NCBI RefSeq assembly: GCF_001907195.1
Contig: NZ_LVWA01000007.1
Location: 1 to 64,000 of the forward strand
Direction: 5' to 3'
From: Pontibacter flavimaris
GTDB taxonomy: Bacteria > Bacteroidota > Bacteroidia > Cytophagales > Hymenobacteraceae
DNA length: 64,000 nt
The notes under the pieces are model-generated. The model was not told where the DNA came from. It saw only the letters and a program-made list of their open reading frames with translations, and searched no databases. Each line of letters begins with the position of its first letter. Within the stretch, counting starts at the first letter, position 1. Position numbers and translations under genes: made by a program. Below, piece after piece: positions 34,452 through 42,660 of this stretch.

Positions 34452-36557
34452 CTACAACTCCAGCACAAAAGCCCCTGAGTCAGCCACATCATGATAGGCG
34501 ATCCCCAGCGTGTCTAACTGCTGGCGCAGGCGCTGCCGGTACCAGGGGGCGTTGGAGCCATCCAGAATAAGTTTGCCGAAAGTATACTGCTGCAACTGCC
34601 CCGGCCTCAGGCGAACGTTCTTACGCAGCAGGAGGAAATCGACTTTGAAGCCGGACTTTGGCTGCAATTTGGGCGGGTGCGAAAGTATAAACCAGCGCTG
34701 CCCCTGCCATACCAGCAGCTGGTTACTGTCAGGGAGCAACACGGTAGGGGCCGAATTGGAGCCGGCAAGAGAAGTTAGTTGAGGCTGCTGGACACCTAAT
34801 TGCCACAGGTGCGGCTGCACGTTAAAGGTAAAGTTCTGCGGATTGCGGAGCAGCGTCGAATCGGCGATAACCATAGCCTGCTGCCCCTGCACCAGCCCAA
34901 TACCCGTGCTGCCGCGCAGGCTATACACGATGAGTTGCCGCTGCTGCCGTTGCTGTACCTCCTCCCATATCTCCTGCACCGAAAGTATGGCCACAAGACC
35001 CACCGCTATGCTCAGGTACCGTAGCCTTTTAAGGGCGGCGAAAAGTATAAGCGCCAGCAGCAGCAAGTATAAAAGCCAGGTTTGCCCCACACTGATGTCG
35101 ATGCCGGTGAGAATGGACTGCGGCCAGCGCTGCACCCACAGGTTAAACTCGTTCATCCCCCAGATCAGCCAGAAGTGCACCTTGAAAAGAAGCCAGCCAA
35201 GCCCCGGCACCCAACTAAAGGCCAGCGCGGCCATACCCGTGTACAACACCGCCGTGGCAGCCGGCACCACCAGCAAGTTGGCCAGCCAGAAGTATACCGG
35301 GAACTGATGGAAGTAATAGAGCCCAAGCGGGGAAGTGATCAGTTGTGCCGCTACTGACACCGTAAAAGACACCCAAAGCAGATCCAGTGCCCGGTTTCGC
35401 AGCTTCAGCACACTATAAAACCCGGGCTGCAGGTACACGATGCCCAGCACCGCCAGGAACGAGAGCTGAAATCCGATGTCGAAGAGGTTGTACGGGTTGC
35501 CATACAGCAACACCAGCGCGGCAAAGGCAATGGTGTTATAAATAACCGTTCGCCGCTGTAGCGCCATGCCCACGGTAACCAGGCTGAACATGAGCACCGC
35601 CCGCAGCACCGACGGCGAAAGACCCGTTACAAAGGCATAGCCCCAGAGCGCCGCCAGCACAAGTATGGCGCCTAGCCAGCGTTGCCTGGCTGTGGCCGTG
35701 AACCGGGAGAGTACCAGCATCAATACCGAAAAAATAAGCCCTACATGCAGCCCCGACACCGCCAGCACGTGCATGGTACCTGTGTCGGCATAGGCCTGCC
35801 GGATGCTGTTGTCCAGCTCGTCCTTTACGCCTAATATAAGCGCCGAGGAAATGGCGTACTCCCGCTTCTCCCCCACCCGCTCGCGCAGCAAGTCGTCCAA
35901 CTGGCGCCGCAGCTGTATGCTATAGTATAAAATGGGGTTAGAAGGCTGAGAGGCGATTTTACGATACTGCTGCGGCTGCAGGTAGTGGCGGTGGTGGATG
36001 TTCTTGTTGGCCAGGTAAGCTCTGTAGTCGAACTGGCTGGGGTTAAGGGATGCCGCAACCGGCTGTGGCGCACCCCGCACCAGCAGCACGTCGCCGTAGC
36101 TCAGTTCATACGCCCGTTCCGAGTCGTGGGGCACCGAGAGTTGCACCTTGCCGGTGGCCTGTTGCCAGGTGCCGTTTACCTTTACCTGCTCCACCTGTAG
36201 CACCGTGCTCTGGTAGCCAGGCTTCTGCAGCACGTAATCCTGCACCACGCCCTGGTAATGCGTCGGGGCTGTTGTTAAATGCGCAATGTGGCGCGGCTGA
36301 TTCAGTTCCGTGCGCTGGTACACTGTGGTATAGCCAAGCGCCATGAACGTGAGCAAACCAAGTATACCCGCCGCATCGGTCGCGGAGGGGCTTTTATACT
36401 TTAGGGCAAGTATGGCGATGGCCAGAAAGGAGGCAAAGCAAAAGACGAGCAGCCCGAGTCCGTGCCCCAGCTGCCCGCCCAGCAGAAAGTATAGCGCAAT
36501 ACCCGCTATAAAGCTTAGCGTGATGCGTACGAACGGGTATGGCGCCCACCGCAGCAT
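34452..36557 (-). CDS. comEC: ComEC/Rec2-family DNA-uptake channel protein
   Basis: A 701-residue polytopic membrane protein. Order: N-terminal helices (FVRITLSFIAGIALYFLLGG), a DUF4131-type OB-like domain (about 95-190, GKVQLSVPHDSERAYELSYGDVLLVRG), the competence domain with YADTGTMHVLAVSGLHVGLIFSVLML near 235 and many transmembrane segments to about 520, and a C-terminal domain from 540. That last part has the beta-lactamase-fold outline (LRGSTGIGLVQGQQAMVIAD) but lacks the HxHxDH metal motif. ComEC forms the inner-membrane pore for single-stranded DNA. The ATG overlaps the stop of the GNAT gene by one base (TGATG). Confidence 0.92.
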   Translation of the reverse strand: MLRWAPYPFVRITLSFIAGIALYFLLGGQLGHGLGLLVFCFASFLAIAILALKYKSPSATDAAGILGLLTFMALGYTTVYQRTELNQPRHIAHLTTAPTHYQGVVQDYVLQKPGYQSTVLQVEQVKVNGTWQQATGKVQLSVPHDSERAYELSYGDVLLVRGAPQPVAASLNPSQFDYRAYLANKNIHHRHYLQPQQYRKIASQPSNPILYYSIQLRRQLDDLLRERVGEKREYAISSALILGVKDELDNSIRQAYADTGTMHVLAVSGLHVGLIFSVLMLVLSRFTATARQRWLGAILVLAALWGYAFVTGLSPSVLRAVLMFSLVTVGMALQRRTVIYNTIAFAALVLLYGNPYNLFDIGFQLSFLAVLGIVYLQPGFYSVLKLRNRALDLLWVSFTVSVAAQLITSPLGLYYFHQFPVYFWLANLLVVPAATAVLYTGMAALAFSWVPGLGWLLFKVHFWLIWGMNEFNLWVQRWPQSILTGIDISVGQTWLLYLLLLALILFAALKRLRYLSIAVGLVAILSVQEIWEEVQQRQQRQLIVYSLRGSTGIGLVQGQQAMVIADSTLLRNPQNFTFNVQPHLWQLGVQQPQLTSLAGSNSAPTVLLPDSNQLLVWQGQRWFILSHPPKLQPKSGFKVDFLLLRKNVRLRPGQLQQYTFGKLILDGSNAPWYRQRLRQQLDTLGIAYHDVADSGAFVLEL

Positions 36558-36985
36558 CAGCCTCTAAAAACCATTTTGTAGTGCTGGATGTCACACTCCG
36601 TAAACATATCGCCTTCCGCCACAAAGCCGTGGCGCTTGTAGAAGCTCACCGCCGGCAGCTGGGCATGCAGGTAGATCTTGCGCCCCGGCTGCTCTGTTTG
36701 CACGTCCTGCAGCACCAGCCGCAGCACCTCAGCGCCTATACTTCTATTACGATACTCAGGCAGCACGGCAAAACGCTCCAGCTTTACGCCGGCATCGGTT
36801 TTGCGCCAGCGTGCAGCTCCGCAGGGCACTCCCTTGTAAGTGGCCAGGTAGTGTTTGGCCGTGGGCTCGTGGGCATCATACTCCGCCTCGCGGGGCACCT
36901 GCTGCTCCTGCACAAAAACTTTCTCGCGTATGGCAAACGCCGCTTTCAGGTCCTGCCCGGTGGCGGCTCGTTTCACCTCGATCAT
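36557..36985 (-). CDS. GNAT N-acetyltransferase, ElaA/YjcF-like
   Basis: A 142-residue GNAT. Visible: the N-terminal FAIREKVFVQEQQVPREAEYDAHEPTAKHYLA, typical of ElaA/YjcF-like acetyltransferases, then GAARWRKTDAGVKLERFAVLPEYRNRSIGAEVL (acetyl-CoA loop R-x-x-x-I-G-x) and the C-terminal LHAQLPAVSFYKRHGFVAEGDMFTECDIQHYKMV. I chose ATG 36985 (MIEVKRAATG); a TTG at 36994 is the only upstream option. Its stop overlaps the comEC start, so the two are translationally coupled. Acceptor unknown. Confidence 0.88.
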   Translation of the reverse strand: MIEVKRAATGQDLKAAFAIREKVFVQEQQVPREAEYDAHEPTAKHYLATYKGVPCGAARWRKTDAGVKLERFAVLPEYRNRSIGAEVLRLVLQDVQTEQPGRKIYLHAQLPAVSFYKRHGFVAEGDMFTECDIQHYKMVFRG

Positions 36986-37009
36986 GGGGCTCAAGTATAA
37001 AAAAGCAGA

Positions 37010-37034
37010 GACGCAACAGGTTGCGTCTCTACAG
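37010..37034. repeat. GAGACGCAAC palindrome between same-strand genes
   Basis: GAGACGCAACAGGTTGCGTCTC, of which AGAGACGCAA/TTGCGTCTCT is the stem; flanked by AAAAAGC and TACAG. It lies after the phoH 3' end on the - strand side and can act as terminator; similar GAGACGC palindromes are dispersed in many Bacteroidota. Confidence 0.7.
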
Positions 37035-37088
37035 GTGTATTTTAAAAAGTATAAATCAATATTCCGGTACAGAAAGTTCCGTTTACAG

Positions 37089-38126
<1,038 letters not shown>

Positions 38127-38223
38127 ATGTTTATCCTCTTATATAGTAGGTTAGGAATATTTTTTTTAATTTAACTAAATTCAGTATTATTAATACAAAT
38201 CTACTCAAATTATAGTTCGTAAT

Positions 38224-39000
38224 ATGGCTGTAATTACGTTTATCTCGGACTTTGGATATAGGGACCACTATGTGGCCGCCGTCAAAGCCAAAATCCTCTC
38301 TTTGGACCCGCAGGTGCCTGTCGTGGACATTACCCATGCCATTGAGCCTTTCAACATCGCGCAGGCAGAGTATGTTTTCGGTTCCGTTTTCCAGGATTTT
38401 CCGGAGGGCACCGTGCATCTCATTGCCGTAGACACCCACGGTTGTAAGCAGGGCAAATACCATGCTACAAAGTATAAAGGCCACTACTTTCTGCTGGCCA
38501 ACAACGGCTTGCTCTCGCTCCTGACAGACGGACAGCCGGGGGTGGTGGTGGAGCTGAAGACCGACACCCCTTTTATGCCATCTCCGGCAAGAGACCTGCT
38601 GGCGCCTGCCGCTGTGTTCCTGGCCAAAGGCGGCGATATGGACGTGCTCGGCGACCGCACCACCCACATCAGGCAACTGTTTAACCGCCAGCTCCGCCTC
38701 GGCGACCATGCCATCACCGGCCATGTGATCCACGTAGACCGCTTCGGCAACCTGATCACCGACATCACCCGCGACAGTGTGGAGACGATTGCGCACGGCC
38801 GCACCTTCACCATCCACTTCGGCCGCGAAACCATTGGCCGCATCTACCCCAACTACAACCAGGTAGACGACGGCGACTGCTGCTGCACCTATAACAGCCA
38901 GGGACAGCTGTGCATCGGCATCAACAAGGGCCACGCCGCCGAGCTCCTCGGCCTCGGCTTCGACTCGCAGGTTGATGTGCGCTTTTACCCGGGAAACTGA
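38224..39000 (+). CDS. SAM hydrolase / DUF62-family protein
   Basis: A 258-residue protein of the DUF62 family (S-adenosyl-L-methionine hydroxide adenosyltransferase, relative of the fluorinase and chlorinase). Motifs: ITFISDFGYRDHYVAAVKAKI at the N-terminus, VVDITHAIEPFNIAQAEYVF, VHLIAVDTHG and HYFLLANNGLLSLL in the N-domain, then VIHVDRFGNLITDI opening the C-terminal barrel. The Asp-His-type catalytic site of the hydrolases fits these positions (SDFG; D-R-F-G-N). No halogenase-specific 23-residue insertion is apparent. It would split SAM to adenosine and methionine; why cells do this is unclear. Confidence 0.9.
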   Translation: MAVITFISDFGYRDHYVAAVKAKILSLDPQVPVVDITHAIEPFNIAQAEYVFGSVFQDFPEGTVHLIAVDTHGCKQGKYHATKYKGHYFLLANNGLLSLLTDGQPGVVVELKTDTPFMPSPARDLLAPAAVFLAKGGDMDVLGDRTTHIRQLFNRQLRLGDHAITGHVIHVDRFGNLITDITRDSVETIAHGRTFTIHFGRETIGRIYPNYNQVDDGDCCCTYNSQGQLCIGINKGHAAELLGLGFDSQVDVRFYPGN

Positions 39001-39004
39001 CGAG

Positions 39005-39470
39005 TTTTGAATGAGTGGATGAGTGAATGAGTGAATTTTGATGGAGGAATCTAGAACAGGAGATAAGCAACAATTTGTAGAGCGGTTTAGGCAGCGTACA
39101 AAGCAATTGGCGTTGGATGTAATTTTGTTCTCAAAGGTTTTGCCTAAAACGGAAGAGGCCACTATCATGAAGCGACAACTGCTCCGCTCAGCAACATCCG
39201 TGGCAGCTAATTACAGGGCGGCCTGCAGGGCAAGATCATCAGCAGAGTTTTATTCAAAGCTAAGTATTGTGATTGAAGAAGCAGATGAAACCTTATTTTG
39301 GTTAGAGCTCCTTTCTGAATCTGGTACTACCACAGAGGCGAAGGTGGCTGAGCTTAAAAGGGAAACAACGGAAATCCTGTCAGTGATGGCGAAAGCTAGG
39401 AAAAGCGCGTCAAAAAACTGAAATTCACTCATTCACTCATTCACTCATTCACTCATTCACTCATTCAAAA
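39005..39470. mobile_element. S23 element: four-helix-bundle gene inside GAATGAGT inverted arrays
   Basis: The left arm (39005-39040) has three to four units of GAATGAGT and starts TTTTGAATGAGTG; the right arm (39421-39470) has six inverted units and ends CACTCATTCAAAA. The outer 12 bp are perfect terminal inverted repeats. The only content is the S23 gene at 39041-39421, whose start and stop abut the arms. The layout resembles 23S rRNA intervening sequences, in which such a gene sits in the loop of a long stem, but here it is between ordinary genes. Confidence 0.7.
39041..39421 (+). CDS. Four-helix-bundle protein (S23 / 23S rRNA intervening-sequence family)
   Basis: A 126-residue, mostly helical protein of family TIGR02436/PF05635. 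Typical blocks: QRTKQLALDVILFSKVLP, EEATIMKRQLLRSATSVAANYRAACRARSSAEFYSKLSIVIEEADETLFWLELLSES, then a last helix LKRETTEILSVMAKARKSA. I use ATG 39041; a TTG directly before adds one residue. Members are encoded in intervening sequences of 23S rRNA genes and, in many Bacteroidota, in stand-alone loci; a related protein (bAvd) binds RNA in diversity-generating retroelements. The gene lies exactly between inverted repeat arrays. Confidence 0.92.
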   Translation: MEESRTGDKQQFVERFRQRTKQLALDVILFSKVLPKTEEATIMKRQLLRSATSVAANYRAACRARSSAEFYSKLSIVIEEADETLFWLELLSESGTTTEAKVAELKRETTEILSVMAKARKSASKN

Positions 39471-39472
39471 TT

Positions 39473-39763
39473 ATGTTGATTCGCATTGTCCGGATGACGT
39501 TTAGGCCGGAGAAAACGGAGGAGTTTCTGGAGATCTTCCGCAACTCTAAAGATAAAATACGCGCTTACGAAGGCTGTCAGCATGTGGAGCTGCTGCAGGA
39601 CCTGCACCAACCCAATGTATACAGCACCTACAGCCTCTGGGACTCCGAGGAGCACCTGAACAACTACCGCGGCTCTGAGCTGTTCGGGCAAGTATGGCCG
39701 GCTACCAAAACGCTTTTCGCCGCTAAGCCGGAAGCCTGGTCTTATACTTCAGTTACCATTTAA
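39473..39763 (+). CDS. ABM-domain (putative quinol monooxygenase) protein
   Basis: A 96-residue ferredoxin-like alpha/beta-barrel protein of the antibiotic biosynthesis monooxygenase family (PF03992). Pattern: MLIRIVRMTFRPEKTEEFLEIFRNSKDKIRAYEGCQHVELLQDLHQPNVYSTYSLWDSEEHLNNYRGSELFGQVW, the usual strand-helix-strand order with the conserved EGC and W-D-S-x-E-x-L. Such proteins are dimers acting on quinols, heme or unknown small molecules. ATG 39473 follows the right arm of the S23 element by three bases, so its native leader may have been replaced by the insertion. Confidence 0.87.
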   Translation: MLIRIVRMTFRPEKTEEFLEIFRNSKDKIRAYEGCQHVELLQDLHQPNVYSTYSLWDSEEHLNNYRGSELFGQVWPATKTLFAAKPEAWSYTSVTI

Positions 39764-39895
39764 CAGTAATCATTTATCAGAATTACGGAAGCTATACTTC
39801 CGCTTGCAAACAATCTTGGCCCTTTTGCTGTACTTTTGCTACGTATGGCCTGCTTTGATAGGCCCATCTGATAAATGTTAATTGATAATTGATAG

Positions 39896-40432
39896 ATGAA
39901 AAACTACTTCGAATTTTATAACATACCCGAGAGTTTTATACTTGACGAGAAGGCGCTAAAGAACACTTACTACAAGCTGAGCCGCGAGTACCATCCGGAT
40001 TTCCACGCCAACGAGCCACAGGAGAAGCAGCAGGAGATCCTGCATCTGAGCACGCAGAACACTAACGCCTACCGCACCTTATCTGATGCCGACCTGCGCA
40101 TGCAGTACATCCTGAAGGAACACGGGCTGCTGGAGGAAGGCGGCAAAAACGAGTTGCCCGGCGATTTCCTGATGGAGATGATGGACATGAACGAGGAGCT
40201 GATGGAGCTGGAGTTTGACTTCGACGCCGATAAACTGCACGAGATTGGCGAGAATACCAGCGGCCTGGTGGCCCAGCTCGACAACGACATTTTGCCGGTG
40301 CTGCAGCGCTACCCCGAGCTGCACGGCATCACCAAAGAAGAGGCCCTGCAGCAGGTGAAAACTTACTACCTGAAGAAAAAATATTTATTGCGTATTCAGG
40401 AAACATTATCTAAGTTTGCAACCCGTTCCTGA
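39896..40432 (+). CDS. hscB: HscB, Fe-S cluster co-chaperone
   Basis: A 178-residue J-domain protein. J domain at residues 1-75 with the HPD motif in SREYHPDFH, which stimulates the Hsp70 HscA. The C-terminal HSCB oligomerisation domain follows: RMQYILKEHGLLEEGGKNELPGDFLMEMMDMNEELMEL, which binds the scaffold IscU. No zinc-binding cysteines at the N-terminus. Length and domain order match E. coli HscB (171). No isc genes are adjacent. ATG at 39896, ending 12 bp before tRNA-Leu(CAA). Confidence 0.93.
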   Translation: MKNYFEFYNIPESFILDEKALKNTYYKLSREYHPDFHANEPQEKQQEILHLSTQNTNAYRTLSDADLRMQYILKEHGLLEEGGKNELPGDFLMEMMDMNEELMELEFDFDADKLHEIGENTSGLVAQLDNDILPVLQRYPELHGITKEEALQQVKTYYLKKKYLLRIQETLSKFATRS

Positions 40433-40444
40433 CAGAAAGGAGAG

Positions 40445-40528
40445 GCCTTGGTGGCGGAATCGGTAGACGCGTTGGTCTCAAACACCAATGAGGTAACACT
40501 CGTGCCGGTTCGACTCCGGCCCAAGGTA
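40445..40528 (+). tRNA. tRNA-Leu (anticodon CAA)
   Basis: An 84-nt class II tRNA: acceptor GCCTTGG / CCAAGGT (first pair G-U), anticodon arm TTGGT-CTCAAAC-ACCAA, variable arm TGAGGTAACACTCG, T-arm GCCGG-TTCGACT-CCGGC, discriminator A. Immediately downstream starts an AT-rich accessory gene, but I find no second copy of the tRNA 3' end that would mark an integration site. Confidence 0.96.
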
Positions 40529-40529
40529 C

Positions 40530-40566
40530 AAAAGCCCTGCAGATGAAAGTCTGCAGGGCTTTTTCG
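40530..40566 (+). terminator. Terminator after tRNA-Leu(CAA)
   Basis: Perfect stem AAAGCCCTGCAGA / TCTGCAGGGCTTT with a 6-nt loop and T run. Confidence 0.93.
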
Positions 40567-40650
40567 TTTAGTGCTGTTCTGTATTGTTAAGGGAATGTCA
40601 GAAATGGCCTTAAAAATGAAAATCTGCAAGCCTTTAAAATTGAAGGAGGT

Positions 40651-41631
40651 TCATCCTCCAGTTATAATGGGTAAAAATGATTTAAGAGACTCCTTCTTCT
40701 TTGCAAAAATGTATCTATACTTATAGCGAAAACCTATTTCATTAATTTCATTCACACACTGCTCTGATATCACCTGATGTATAAATAATTTTTCATCCCC
40801 GCCAAAAAAGCCGTCATTCTCCAAATCATTGTCTGATATGTATAGGCAAAATGTACTAGAAAGAGGGAAGAAAAATGAGAAGTTGCTGTCATACTTAGTG
40901 TTGAAAGATTTATTATCAGATATAGAAAAACCCGGATTATCTGAGCTGATAAAATTAGCTCCTGTGCATGCCTCAAGAAGATACCACTTATAGCTGATTA
41001 GTTTAGAGGTTATTTTTTCTAACAAACCGCCCGGGAGGTGCCTTCTAAGTAAGCCTCCTTTAAAGTACTGCTCAATAAATGAGGGGTCGTTCGAATATTC
41101 TTCAGCTATTGAATCTATCAGCTCTCTAAATACAGAAGCAGGTAGATTAGGATATATACTTAATCCTACTTCTATCAAAGAATTTATAGACTCATCTTTT
41201 AAATATGATGTGATATCTATACTCTTCACTCTATATGGGTTCCTTAATTTCAGGCTTATTAAGAATTTAATAAATGTAATTGCTTGACTTATATTAAGTC
41301 TTTGCCGTTTTTCAATACATGGAAAGATTCTACCATACTCAGTTTCGAGACAACCAAATATGTCATTTTCGAGTGCTAATTCATTTAATAGAGCATATGC
41401 AGGGAATCTTTTTTTGAAGGATTCTTCGAGTACATGGAGGTCAGGTATATAGCAAATAGAGCCCGGGGAACGCGGATTTATACTTGGAGAAGCGTCTGGC
41501 TTATATTGTTTTATCTTATTGAAAATAAACATATCCAATATATAGGTCTTGCCATCTTCAGTAAAGTTCTTTATGAAACACTCAGGTAGGTAATGATGCT
41601 TGCTTTTTTTCATTTTAAGGGCTTCAAACAT
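40651..41631 (-). CDS. DUF4238-family protein, AT-rich
   Basis: A 326-residue protein of the DUF4238 family, recognised by its N-terminal KKSKHHYLPECFIKNFTEDGKTYILDMF (HHY-x-P motif), a mid region with FIKFLISLKLRNPYRVK and the later FISSDNPGFSISDNKSF...FFFPLSSTFCLYI. The family is widespread in accessory regions and often near defence or mobile genes; its function is unknown. ATG at 41631, or at 41613 for a form six residues shorter. The gene is much more AT-rich than its neighbours and lacks TATACTT-type copies at the usual density, both pointing to recent transfer. Confidence 0.85.
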   Translation of the reverse strand: MFEALKMKKSKHHYLPECFIKNFTEDGKTYILDMFIFNKIKQYKPDASPSINPRSPGSICYIPDLHVLEESFKKRFPAYALLNELALENDIFGCLETEYGRIFPCIEKRQRLNISQAITFIKFLISLKLRNPYRVKSIDITSYLKDESINSLIEVGLSIYPNLPASVFRELIDSIAEEYSNDPSFIEQYFKGGLLRRHLPGGLLEKITSKLISYKWYLLEACTGANFISSDNPGFSISDNKSFNTKYDSNFSFFFPLSSTFCLYISDNDLENDGFFGGDEKLFIHQVISEQCVNEINEIGFRYKYRYIFAKKKESLKSFLPIITGG

Positions 41632-41660
41632 TCAATACAAATAACTGATTTACACCTTAT

Positions 41661-41682
41661 GGCGCAAGCGTCCGCTTGTGCC
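41661..41682 (+). repeat. REP hairpin upstream of RAYT
   Basis: GGCGCAAGCG-TC-CGCTTGTGCC: a 10-bp imperfect palindrome. Inverted copies follow at 41759-41778 and 42443-42464; another is at 53242-53263. Confidence 0.85.
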
Positions 41683-41758
41683 TTGCGACAGCAAAACTAA
41701 CCGCTTGCCCCCGCATCACAGCCAGCAAACTACTAAACCTTTAGCCAAAGCAGTGGCA

Positions 41759-41778
41759 GCACAAGCGGACGCTTGCGC
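41759..41778 (-). repeat. REP hairpin, inverted copy
   Basis: GCACAAGCGGACGCTTGCGC, the reverse complement of the unit at 41661, forming a head-to-head pair (BIME-like) with it ahead of the transposase gene. Confidence 0.85.
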
Positions 41779-41864
41779 TATGATGTTACCTAAACTTTAT
41801 ACTTACCTGGGAAAACCAGGTAGCCTGTAGCCAAGTATGGAAAGGCTAAACCATACTACAGCGC

Positions 41865-42412
41865 ATGAGCAGGAAGTATAAAATCAGGGACCAGCGCAAA
41901 TTATACTTTGTCAGTTTTTCGGTGGTGTACTGGATCGACGTGTTCATCCGGGAGGAGTACAGGCAGGTGCTGCTCGATAGCCTTAGTTACTGCACCCAGC
42001 ATAAAGGGCTGGAAGTATACGCCTACTGCATCATGACCAGCCACATGCACCTGATCATCGGTAGCCAGCAGGAGCCGCTCCAAAACATCCTGCGTGACTT
42101 TAAAAGTTATACTCCACCCAACTCAGAAAAGCCATACAGGATAACCCGCAGGAGAGCCGCAAAGACTGGATGCTCTGGCTTATGCAGCGGGCCGGAAAGA
42201 GGAACGGCAACAACCACGATTATCAGTTCTGGCAGCAGCACAACCACCCCATCGAGCTAAATACAAACTTTCTGCTGCAGCAGAAGCTGGACTACATCCA
42301 CCATAATCCGGTAAAGGCTGGATTTGTCAGCTTCCCAGAGGCGTATACTTACAGCAGCGCCGCTGCCTATGCAGGAGAACCAGGTTTGCTGGATATTATG
42401 CTGATCGAGTAA
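41865..42412 (+). pseudogene. REP-associated tyrosine transposase (RAYT), frameshifted
   Basis: Together the two frames encode a nearly complete Y1/IS200-like RAYT of about 182 residues. Frame 1 (from ATG 41865) reads MSRKYKIRDQRKLYFVSFSVV and has the HUH metal motif with His60 and His62 in TSHMHLII. At about 42113 one base is missing (TATACTCC where TATACTTCC would restore the frame TSTQLRKAIQDNPQ). The second frame continues DNPQESRKDWMLWLMQRAGKRNG and includes the catalytic tyrosine region QKLDYIHHNPVKAGF. REP hairpins flank it on both sides. Either a recent inactivating deletion or a sequencing error. Confidence 0.85.
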
Positions 42413-42442
42413 CGTGGGTATAGTATAAACCGTTAGTACCGC

Positions 42443-42464
42443 GGCACAAGCGGACGCTTGCGCC
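42443..42464 (-). repeat. REP hairpin downstream of RAYT
   Basis: Reverse complement of the unit at 41661 (GGCACAAGCG...CGCTTGCGCC), 31 bp after the transposase stop. A degenerate further copy (GCACAAGCCTCCGCTC) is at about 42535. Confidence 0.85.
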
Positions 42465-42500
42465 AGTGTTTTGTTACTCATTTCCCTTTTTCCCCCGCCG

Positions 42501-42522
42501 TTGTTGGTGTTATCACCAACAA
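42501..42522. repeat. Palindrome TTGTTGGTG-TTAT-CACCAACAA
   Basis: Perfect 9-bp arms around TTAT. Related sites: 28156-28179 (spacer ATAA) and a degenerate one at 45263-45286. Confidence 0.8.
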
Positions 42523-42570
42523 TCAAACCCCCAGCACAAGCCTCCGCTCGCATCATAACCTTTAAACGCC

Positions 42571-42617
42571 GTTAGCCGCTATATCACATCGCATAAGCGA
42601 GTAACATAGCGGCTAAC
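42571..42617. repeat. GTTAGCCGCTAT / ATAGCGGCTAAC inverted repeat
   Basis: Perfect 12-bp arms (42571-42582 and 42606-42617) with a 23-nt loop, 43 bp beyond the 3' end of the PLP-enzyme gene on the - strand. It may be the terminator of that gene; the GTTAGCC ends and preceding AACGCC also recall integron attC sites, but the core GTTRRRY is not matched exactly. Confidence 0.55.
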
Positions 42618-42660
42618 ACACGCCTCAACCGGGTTTGGTATTACACGATCTCCACCAGCC

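Noticed and set aside
38131-39168. 345-codon ORF on the - strand
   Set aside because: Antisense to the DUF62 gene and to part of the S23 element; the + strand frames carry the recognisable families.
41865-42412. Programmed ribosomal frameshift in the RAYT gene
   Set aside because: No slippery heptamer or stimulatory hairpin at the break; RAYTs are normally single-frame, so a deletion is simpler.
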